Below, piece after piece: positions 50,081 to 58,329 of a stretch of 64,000 nt of DNA. The notes beneath the pieces are model-generated. The model did not search any database and had not been told where the DNA came from. It saw only the letters and a program-made list of their open reading frames with translations. A program made the translations under genes and the position numbers. This DNA is from Diacronema lutheri (taxonomy: Eukaryota; Haptophyta; Pavlovophyceae; Pavlovales; Pavlovaceae). How positions within the stretch are numbered: the first letter of the stretch is position 1; the number at the start of each line of letters is the position of its first letter. The stretch lies in the NCBI GenBank assembly GCA_019448385.1, contig JAGTXO010000004.1, forward strand, positions 868,001 through 932,000, written 5' to 3'.

Positions 50081-53000
50081 GCACCGGCTGTCACCGCAGG
50101 TCGGCGACAGACGCGGCCGTGACGGGGCGGACCGCCCGTCGGCGCGCACCCGTGCGGCCACGGGCGGGCCATCACAAGGGACGGGCTCCTCCCCCCGCGC
50201 AAGCGCGCCGCCGTCACGGCCAGCCCCGCGCACGTTCCGGCGTCCGGCACAGGGCCAGCAGGGGCCACCGCAGGGGCCGCCTCCGCCGCCCTACCCGCCG
50301 CCACCGCCGCCCCCTCCGCCGCCGCCACCACCGCGGGACGGAGACGAGGACGAGCGGGGCGCCGGCGGCGACGACGACGTCGACGTCGTCGACGACGGGC
50401 ACGCCGGCGGCGATGATGCCGGCGCGCGCGGCCGGCGGCAGCGGCACCGTGCCGGGGCTAGCCGCGCAGACCCCGTCATGCCGCCGGCCACGGCGCACCG
50501 GTCGATGCAGGGCGGCACGTACGCGGCGCTGGACCACCTCACCGTCATGCAGGCCGCGGGTCTGGCGCCTGACTCGGCCGTCCCGATGCTGGTCAGCGTG
50601 CCGCACGACTTTTCGGAGCGCTTCGCCGCGGCTTTCGTGCAGGTAATCCACAAGCTTCGCGACGCCGAGGCGGACGAGGGCACCGGCGGCCACGGCGCAC
50701 GCCAGCCGGCGACAGAACGCGCGCTGAAGATGCTTCTCCTGCTGCCAGCGCTCCTCCTACGCGCGACCCGCGCCGACAAAGTGAGGGTAGGCAAACAGCT
50801 TGCCGCGCGCTTCGCCGCATGGGAGGCGGGTGACTACGACCAATTGGTTGCGCACTGGGAGCGCGACTGCTCGTGGCACGCGGCACGCGCGTTCCAGTCG
50901 TCGCAGGATGCGGACGAGCGCCTGCACAAGCGCGTGCTCGCACTCATCGCCAAGGGCAAGGTGTCCGACGCGCGGCGGCTACTGGAGAGCTTGGGTGTCG
51001 CCGACATAGCCCGCCCGGAGGTGCTCGCGCAGATGGCAGCCAAACACCCGGTGCGCACGGCGGACGTCGACGACGGCCTTGCCGATCGGGACGACTTGCC
51101 CCGAGTGGTGATCTCGCCGGAAGACATCGTGACGGCGTTCCGCAGCCTCGACACGGACAAGGCGGCCGGCGCCTCGACCTGGCGCTACGAATACCTCATC
51201 GCCCTGGTGCCGACCGTGCCCTTCCCGTCGATCATGGCGGCCGATGCGGCACACTCGGGCGCCTACTTTGCGACGCGCTTCGCCAACAACTTGCTGCCTG
51301 CGTGGTTCAATTTCGTCTTCTCCTCCGTGCGGCTTCTGGCGCTTCGCAAGTGTACGCCCGGGGTGGACGGGCGCGAGGACGCTCGCCCGGTCGGCATCGG
51401 TTGTGCGTTGCGACGGGCGGTTTCCAAGGCGGTGGTCTCGCGCGCATCGCACAAGGCGCTGGCGGCGGGCTACTTCGCGCCGCAGCAGCTGGGAGTCGCC
51501 GTACCGTCGGGCGGCACCAAGCTCGTCCTCTCCGTGCGCGAACTCCTCGACGCGGATCCCACGCTCTGCATCGTCGCGGTCGACGTCTCCAACGCCTTCA
51601 ACTCCGTCAGTCGGGCGCATCTCCTGCGCTGCCTGACGGACGTTCGCCTCCCTGAGGACCTCCGAGCGCTCGCTCGCCTCGCGCTCGCGACGCTCGCTCA
51701 GGAGGCGCTGGTCTTCGCGGGCGGCGGCAGCGGCGGGGCACCTCTCCGTGAGCTCGGCTTCCGCAGCTCCGAGGGCGTCCAGCAGGGTGCGCCGGAAAGC
51801 TCCTTCTTCTTCGCGGCCGCCATCCAACCCCTTCTCGAGGAGTTCGACGCGCGCCTGGCGCTCCACGGCGGGGCGGTCCGCGCGGCGCACGACGACGTTT
51901 ACCTCCTCGGGCGGCCGGTAGATGTCTTCGCCGCGCTTGCGGACTTCACGCGACGGCTGGAGGACCTCGGCCTTTGCGCCAATGCGGCCAAGTCGCAGTG
52001 CTGGATCGATCCGCTCCACATGGCCACGCTCGAGGCCTGCCGCGGCTCGATCCCGCTCGGCTCGGTGCCAGACGGCGCGGGTGGCGCGCATTACGGCATC
52101 GATGTCTACGGCGTGCCCATCGGCGCGCGCGAGTATGTGCACTCGACCCTCAGCACGAAGGCCGACGAGCTTGCCGGCAAAGCGAACAACATGATTCAGT
52201 CGCTCGGCTCGTCGGACAAACAGTCGCTGTGGGTCGTGTTGCGCTGCTCGTTCCAGCACCGCTTCGCATGGTTCACCTCCAACTCCTACCCTTCCGACGC
52301 GGCCGGCGCGGCGGCGATGTACGACGCTGCCGTCCTTCGGGTCGCCACCGTCGCCCTCGGCGTCTCGGTGTCCACCGATGCTCACGCCTGCCGCCGGCTG
52401 TTCCTACCGGTCGCGCAGCACGGCGGCGGCCTGCGCAGGCAGGCCGACTCTGCGCTCGCGGAAGTCTGGGGCGCAGCGTGGCGGGTCGTGCCACACTTGC
52501 TCGACACGCTCGCGCCGGACGGCACGGTGCTCATGCAGGGCATCCTCGACCGCCCGGCAATCGCAGCTCGCGTCGGTCGCGGCGCATTCGAAGACATGCC
52601 CACGCAGGGCTGGCGCCAGTTTTTCGCCTCGGGCTCGCGCCTAGGCGGCGAGCTCGAGGCGACGTGGAGTCGCATGCAGACGGAGCTGGCCGGATGGAGG
52701 CAGCAGCCGGACGGCGTGGAGGTGCGCGTGCTGCACTTGCCCGCTGGGTCGGTTGCACCCGCGGCGCCCGACGCGGGTCGCAGGCCCAACCTGCAGGCCG
52801 ACATCACCGGCGACCGCGAGCGCTGCCGCCTCGCGATGCTCGACGCGGAGCACGCCGCCATGCACCCCTCCGCACGCGCGCGCCAGCTGTGGTTCGCACT
52901 CGGTCGGGAGAGCGGCTTGTTTCTCTCGTTGCTGCCGCGCGGCCTCGGCGCCTTCTCGTGCGCGGAGTGGGTCGAGGCCACGGCGCGCTACTTTGGCCTG

Positions 53001-54030
53001 CCGAGCCCGGCATGCGCGCCGCTCGCGGCGGCGGGCGCGCGCCTCCCGCGCAGCGGCGCGCAGCGGCCGGTGCCCGTCGACGCTTACGGCGACTCGATCG
53101 CTGCGGCGCCCGGCGTCGCGCACGACCACTTTGCCAAGCTTCGGCATGACCCGGTCCTCGCCGCGGTCGCGTCGCTCGCCCGCATGGCGGGCGCCTACGT
53201 GCGCCTCGAGGACAGTGACATCTTCGGCTCCGTGCTCGCCGGCGTGCCGGCCGCGGGCCGCCGTGCGCTCGGTCGCCGGCGCGTGCCGACAGTCGACTTC
53301 GTCATCGCGCTCCGCAGCCAGCTGAACCTCTTCGAGCTCAAGACGCTCGCCTTCTGCCCGACGCGCTACAAGCCGTGGGCAGACGCCCGACGCTGCGGGG
53401 CAGTGGAGCTGCGCGCGCGCGAGGTGCCGAGGGAGCGGCTGCGCGAGTGCGTCGCGCTCGACCGGGAGGTCTTCGCGGCGCCAGAGGGCCACGTGGGCCC
53501 GATGCAGCGGCGCCTCCACGAGTTCCCGCCGCTGCAGGCGGTCGTCGTCGGCAGTTTTGGCGAATGGTCGGCCGGGCTGGCTGCCCTCCTCAAGACGCTC
53601 TCGCACATGGGCGCGGACGCGTGGATGGCGCGCATGCGCGCGCCGACTCGCGGCGCCGCCCAGGCGTCGCTCGAGCGCGTCATGCGCCACCAGCTCGCCG
53701 CGTGTGTGGTGCGCGGGCACGCGCAGCTGCTGCTCGCGCGCGCGCGCATGGTGCGCGCGGGGGCCGCGCCGCGTCGTGCGGCCGACCAGGCGGCGGAAGC
53801 GGGCGCTGACGCGTGCGGTGGTTTGGACGGCGTGTATCGCCTGCACGCGGGCGGCGGCACGCGACCGGCAGCGCGCGGCGGTTAGGCACGTGCGGGCCCT
53901 TTGGGCCCGTCGGGCCTCGCTGCCCGCTCGCTGGTGACCGGGATGCGCGGGAATCGACGACATTGGTGGCTACTCGATTCCCCCGCAGCTGGTGCTGACC
54001 CCGCTGTCCTGACGTAAGCGCCGTTAGTAG
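50081..54030 (+). mobile_element. Retroelement B: near-complete copy
   Basis: Contains an intact 1135-codon frame (50478-53885), a 5' region whose same frame stays open upstream with a long Pro run (about 50280-50335), and a 3' untranslated region ending CTGACGTAAGCGCCGTTAGTAG. It lies head to tail after element A and before element C. No long terminal repeats are seen. Confidence 0.85.
50478..53885 (+). CDS. Reverse transcriptase with C-terminal PD-(D/E)XK-like motif
   Basis: 1135 residues. A conserved entry segment (EDIVTAFRSLDTDKAAGAST, about residue 215) precedes the RT palm: motif A AVDVSNAFNSV (about 367), motif B GVQQGAPESSFFF (about 433) and motif C AAHDDVYLLG (about 469), then LGLCANAAKSQCW. 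The C-terminal region has VPTVDFVIAL followed by LFELKTLAF, spaced as the Asp and Glu-x-Lys of a restriction-like endonuclease; the same residues are kept in copy A. No apurinic-type endonuclease, zinc knuckle, integrase or protease is seen. It copies and inserts its own RNA. The true N-terminus may lie upstream, because the frame is open through a Pro-rich and acidic stretch before this ATG. Confidence 0.85.
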   Translation: MPPATAHRSMQGGTYAALDHLTVMQAAGLAPDSAVPMLVSVPHDFSERFAAAFVQVIHKLRDAEADEGTGGHGARQPATERALKMLLLLPALLLRATRADKVRVGKQLAARFAAWEAGDYDQLVAHWERDCSWHAARAFQSSQDADERLHKRVLALIAKGKVSDARRLLESLGVADIARPEVLAQMAAKHPVRTADVDDGLADRDDLPRVVISPEDIVTAFRSLDTDKAAGASTWRYEYLIALVPTVPFPSIMAADAAHSGAYFATRFANNLLPAWFNFVFSSVRLLALRKCTPGVDGREDARPVGIGCALRRAVSKAVVSRASHKALAAGYFAPQQLGVAVPSGGTKLVLSVRELLDADPTLCIVAVDVSNAFNSVSRAHLLRCLTDVRLPEDLRALARLALATLAQEALVFAGGGSGGAPLRELGFRSSEGVQQGAPESSFFFAAAIQPLLEEFDARLALHGGAVRAAHDDVYLLGRPVDVFAALADFTRRLEDLGLCANAAKSQCWIDPLHMATLEACRGSIPLGSVPDGAGGAHYGIDVYGVPIGAREYVHSTLSTKADELAGKANNMIQSLGSSDKQSLWVVLRCSFQHRFAWFTSNSYPSDAAGAAAMYDAAVLRVATVALGVSVSTDAHACRRLFLPVAQHGGGLRRQADSALAEVWGAAWRVVPHLLDTLAPDGTVLMQGILDRPAIAARVGRGAFEDMPTQGWRQFFASGSRLGGELEATWSRMQTELAGWRQQPDGVEVRVLHLPAGSVAPAAPDAGRRPNLQADITGDRERCRLAMLDAEHAAMHPSARARQLWFALGRESGLFLSLLPRGLGAFSCAEWVEATARYFGLPSPACAPLAAAGARLPRSGAQRPVPVDAYGDSIAAAPGVAHDHFAKLRHDPVLAAVASLARMAGAYVRLEDSDIFGSVLAGVPAAGRRALGRRRVPTVDFVIALRSQLNLFELKTLAFCPTRYKPWADARRCGAVELRAREVPRERLRECVALDREVFAAPEGHVGPMQRRLHEFPPLQAVVVGSFGEWSAGLAALLKTLSHMGADAWMARMRAPTRGAAQASLERVMRHQLAACVVRGHAQLLLARARMVRAGAAPRRAADQAAEAGADACGGLDGVYRLHAGGGTRPAARGG

Positions 54031-54037
54031 TATAAAA

Positions 54038-54889
54038 GTGAAGCCACTGCCCATCGACTGCGCCGGCACCGCGAACAACGTACTTTTCGCCCCGGTCGGT
54101 GGGTTTGGGGGTGGCGGGGCGCGCGCGCACGGCCGCACGAGCGACGGCGGCGTGGCCTTCTCTACGACGAAACCTTCGCTTGCGACGGCTGCGCCCTCGC
54201 GCTCTGATGGCCGCGCTCCGCGCGCCCCGCCGCCCCTGCCCATCGACTGCGCCGGCACCGCGAACAACGTACTTTTCGCCCCGGTCGGTGGGTTTGGGGG
54301 TGGCGGGGCGCGCGCGCACGGCCGCACGAGCGACGGCGGCGTGGCCTTCTCTACGACGAAACCTTCGCTTGCGACGGCTGCGCCCTCGCGCTCTGATGGC
54401 CGCGCTCCGCGCGCCCCGCCGCCCCTGCCCATCGACTGCGCCGGCACCACGAACAACGTACTTTTCGCCCCGGTCGGTGGGTTTGGGGGTGGCAGGGCGC
54501 GCGTGCGCGGCCACGCGGCCAGCATCGCGGCGCTTGCCACGCTGGCGGCGGGTGGCGGTGCGCTTCGCGGCGGCGACAGGGGGCTGCGACGCGGCGGGGA
54601 GGGCGGCGGCTCGCTGGCGGCGGGCGTCGCGCTCTGCAGCGGCGGCGGGCGGCTTGGCGACGTGGCAGGCGGCGGCTCGGGGGTGGCGGTCGTCGCCGAC
54701 GATCTTCGGGCCTCGGCGTGCGCGTGCGCGTCGGCCGGTGGTGTGGTTGACGGCGGCCACCGGTGCGGCGGCGCGCGGGCGGCGGCGCGCGGTGGCTAGG
54801 CGCGTGTGGGCCTTTGGGCCTGCTCCGCCTGGCGCCTCGCTGCGCACTTCCTGACCCCGCACTTCCTGACCCGTCGGAAGCGTCGTTAG
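54038..54889 (+). mobile_element. Element C: non-autonomous derivative sharing the retroelement 3' end
   Basis: Starts just after the tail of element B at a TATAAAA motif (54030-54036). It contains a 189-bp unit repeated about 2.4 times (starts 54051, 54240, 54429), then a unique stretch, then a coding-end-like sequence (RAAARGG, stop 54799) and a 3' end with GGCTAGGCGCGTGTGGG and terminal AAGCGTCGTTAGT, as in A and B. The open frame 54038-54799 encodes no RT. It is probably a passenger mobilised in trans by the element-B enzyme. Confidence 0.65.
54051..54500 (+). repeat. 189-bp tandem repeat in element C
   Basis: About 2.4 units with near-complete identity; units 1 and 2 appear identical. 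189 is divisible by three, so the 63-residue peptide (starting PIDCAGT[A/T]NNVLFAPVGGFG) repeats in frame. Confidence 0.95.
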
Positions 54890-55333
54890 TATATACGGCG
54901 CGGTCCGGGCTGGTCCGGCCAGTGTAAGGCTGAGAGTACGACCCGGGTCGTACAATCAAGGGTTAAAAGCCAGCCAATGAGCGCTCGAGGGGTCGGGGCG
55001 AGGCTTATGACGAGCCTAGGACCGAGACACCCTCCTGACCGGCCGATTTGGAGTAGAATTCGGGGTCGAGCGGGCGCGGCGGACGGAGGGCCCGAGCCGG
55101 GCCGACGGAGGGTCCGACCCCGGAATGCGGGCGACCGGAAGGGCTTGGGTGATTTACGCCTAGTAGAATAGAATGGCGGATTCCGGGGGGGCTCGCAACT
55201 GGCATCGCGCAAGCTGAGGCCCCCTGACTGACCGGACCGCGCCGAGTGCGCGTGCACCCCGTGGAGGGCGCGGCCAGTCGGACACTCTTCGCGACTGAGC
55301 TCGCCGCGGCATACCGTGCGCTGCGCCGGCGCG
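54889..55333 (-). promoter_or_regulatory. Promoter-like module of the repeat unit (right)
   Basis: Mirror of 4024-4468. TATATA at 54890-54895, palindrome GTACGACCCGGGTCGTAC at 54936-54953, and CCAATGAGCG about 54974. The 3' end of element C abuts the TATATA. Confidence 0.5.
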
Positions 55334-55607
55334 CTACTTGCCGTTGGCCGAGCTGCGGGTGTTGCGCACCGCCGTCTTGCGCAGCCAGCGGCTGGATGCG
55401 CCGGTGGCCGGAACCTTGGCGCGCTTTGGCTAAGCGACCTCGGCCTGCACAGACTCGAACGCGTGCGTAAACTCGAGGCGTTGCAGGTGGCGAGCACGTG
55501 AGTTCGCGTAGGAGGTCTTGTACTCGGTGGCCTGACTGTCGACCGACGAGAGCTTGGGCGAGTTCGGCGGCACGTTGGCTCACTCGGGCTCGGTGCGCGG
55601 CTCTGCC

Positions 55608-55640
<33 letters not shown>

Positions 55641-56473
55641 CTTCGGACTCGCTGCCCGGCTCTGCCTGTGCGGGCGCGATGCACTCGGACTCGATGCCCG
55701 GCTCTGCCTTCGTGGGCGCGGTCGCGGGCACGGGCGCGCCCTCGACCCCGTCGCGGTTGAAGACATCGAACTCGACGCACACGCCGTGGTCCTTGAAGTC
55801 GGTGGCCTCGCTGTCGTTCGCGTAAGCCTCGGGCGAACTCGCAACGAGCGACGACATCTCGGCGTGGAGCCAGCACATCTCATGCTGCACCGCGTGATCA
55901 GGTTCTCGAGCGCTCCGTTGAAAGAGTCACTCTCACCGAGGCGCTCGCTGCACCACACCAGATAGCCATCGAGCTTGTGAGCGTGCTCGTGCGCCCGTGC
56001 GAGGTCCTTGGAGAGCGCGTCGGCGCGCGCGCACATGCCGTCGCATGACTTGGCCGGTGTCATGCTGTGCTTCCAAGGCCTGGTGCTCGGCGTTGAGCGT
56101 GTCGTGATCCTCGCGAACGAGCTGCAACCAGCTGCAGCAGCCGCGCGACGCCGCTGTCGCCGACGATGCGCTGGAGCATGTGGCCCATGAGGTGTGCGCG
56201 GCACGTGGCGAGCGCCACATTTTTGCGCAGCAGCGCGAGGATCCGGGCGCCGCGGACGAGCCGGCCCATGCACTTGAGCGCGTAGATTCGGCCGCACATG
56301 CACGCGCCGACGACCGAGTCGGCGGGCCCGCCGTCGAGCCAAAAGTTGGCCTCGGCCGCATCGCGGCGGCGGGCGACGCGCTGAAGGATGCGCACGCGGT
56401 AGTGCCGGTCGACGAGCAGCTCGTCGCCGAAGATCTCGTCGGGCAGCAGCTCGGAGACGTTCTGGGGGTACAT
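55334..56473 (-). pseudogene. Decayed gene of unknown function, repeat-unit copy 3
   Basis: Mirror of 2884-4023, with the same frame breaks and only single-base differences (for example Asn to Ile near 55895). The shared breaks show that the gene was already broken before the arms were duplicated, or that the arms convert each other. Confidence 0.6.
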
Positions 56474-56884
56474 GCTGTGCGAGCGTGCACGCGACGAGAT
56501 CTCGTCGGGCGTGCCGTCCGTTCGTTCAGAGCAGAGCGCGTCGGACCGGCAGACAGACGATGCAGCGCGCGAAGGCACCTGCGGCGCGCGGCGTGGCCTC
56601 GCGTGCCGTCACGAAGCCGCCTGCGCGCACTGCGGAGGCGGCGAGCGCGACGAGGGCGGGCGCGGACGAGGTGCTGAGCGGCGTCACGTACGCGCCCTCG
56701 CTCGCCGAGCTCGACGCCGCGGCGCTGACGATGCGCGCGGCGTACCACACCGACCGCCCCTGAGACGATGCGCGGCGCCCGCGGAGGACTGGTCCGTTGG
56801 CGCGCAAACCGTGGGCGAAAGGGCGCGAAGCCAACGGCCGTCCGCGCACGTTCAAACGCGCGCATACGGGTGGCATCCTCCCAC

Positions 56885-57220
56885 CTTCGGCGCCGCTTTC
56901 CAAAAGGGTGTAGGGTGTAGGGTGTAGGATGCAAAACAAGCCCTCCCCACATTTGGGCCCGACGTCATTCCTTCTTCGAAGCCGTGACGTTACTCACATA
57001 CGAGTACCTTTACTTAGTGTAGGATGTATCTATTCTCTAGGTATTTGCATAGTGTAGGGTGTAGGATAAGTACGGTTACGAAAGTCCTACAGGGAGTGAA
57101 GGAATGACGCTGTGACGAAAGAAGGAATGACGTCGGGCCCAAATGTGGGGAGGGCTTGTTTTGCATCCTACACCCTACACCCTACACCCTTTTAGAAAGC
57201 GGCGGCGCCTCGGAGCATGG
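56885..57220. mobile_element. MITE-like fold-back element, copy 3
   Basis: Mirror image of the element at 2137-2472 in the right arm, with the same terminal GGGTGTA heptamers and GATGCAAAACAAGCCC motif. Confidence 0.8.
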
Positions 57221-57421
57221 CGGCTCGACAGCATGGCGCCTCGACAGCATGGCGTCGTCCAGCGTGGCGTCCAGGATGGCGACTGCGCCCGGGCCGTGAC
57301 GCCGCGACGTCGTTCGGCTGCGTCACGGAGGAGCGCCATCCGTGCGCCACGGAGGAGCGGCAGGACCACGACGCGGCGTGACGCTGGACGACGCCATGCT
57401 GTATAGGCGCCATGCTGTCGA

Positions 57422-57774
57422 GCCGCCATGCTCTGAGGCGCCGCCGCTTTTCAAAAGGGTGTAGGGTGTAGGGTGTAGGATGCAAAACAAGCCCTCCCCA
57501 CATCTGGGCCCGACGTCATTCCTTCTTTCGTCACAGCGTCATTCCTTCACTCCCTGTAGGACTTTCGTAACCGTACTTATCCTACACCCTACACTATGCA
57601 AATACTTAGAGAATAGATACATCCTACACTAAGTAAAAGTACTCGTATGTGAGTAACGTCACGGCTTCGAAGAAGGAATGACGTCGGGCCCAAATGTGGG
57701 GAGGGCTTGTTTTGCATCCTACACCCTACACCCTACACCCTTTTAGAAAGCGGCGGCGCCTCAGAGCATGGCGC
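57422..57774. mobile_element. MITE-like fold-back element, copy 4
   Basis: Mirror image of the element at 1583-1935 in the right arm. With copy 3 it forms the same inverted pair around the degenerate palindromic spacer. Confidence 0.8.
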
Positions 57775-57854
57775 CCGCCCGCTCGAGCCGGACCTCCGCG
57801 CAGCCGGACTCGCCCCGCCCCGGGCTGCTCTGGCTGGGCGACGTCGTGCGCGCC

Positions 57855-58118
57855 TCAGAACGCCGCGCTCGCCACGCGCACGTAGCCCTCGTCCGGGTCC
57901 GGCTCGGGCGCCGCGTCGCGCACCGAGCGCGACGCGGCCTCGACGCCCGGCGTTTCGGCACGCGAGGCGACGGATGCCTCGTCCGGCCGGCCCCACGGCA
58001 GCTGCAGCTCGAGCTGGCGCTGGATGATGCGCGGCGTCGCCACGCGCCCGTGCTGCACCTCGCGACGTCGCGCGCGCACGTAGAGCACGATCGCCACCGA
58101 GCCGCTGAGGCCCATCAT
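57855..58118 (-). CDS. Small putative single-pass membrane protein (right copy)
   Basis: Mirror of 1239-1502, with the same 87 residues as far as can be read. The same doubts apply: short, no known domain, start uncertain. Confidence 0.35.
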   Translation of the reverse strand: MMGLSGSVAIVLYVRARRREVQHGRVATPRIIQRQLELQLPWGRPDEASVASRAETPGVEAASRSVRDAAPEPDPDEGYVRVASAAF

Positions 58119-58329
58119 CGCGCCGAGCAGCACCGAGATTGTGGTCTCATTGTCTGCTTGGGCGCGAACGGAAAACGCGCGAAGGGTGGCGACGAAGATC
58201 GTTGGGTTGGGTTGGGCCACCGGCTCCCGAGGATTGCTTGTGGCGCTCGACTGACCGTTGGCCCAGCTTTTTTTTTTCTCGAACCTACTGTGGAGCCGCC
58301 TGCAGCGTGATCTCCCGCGCACAACGACC

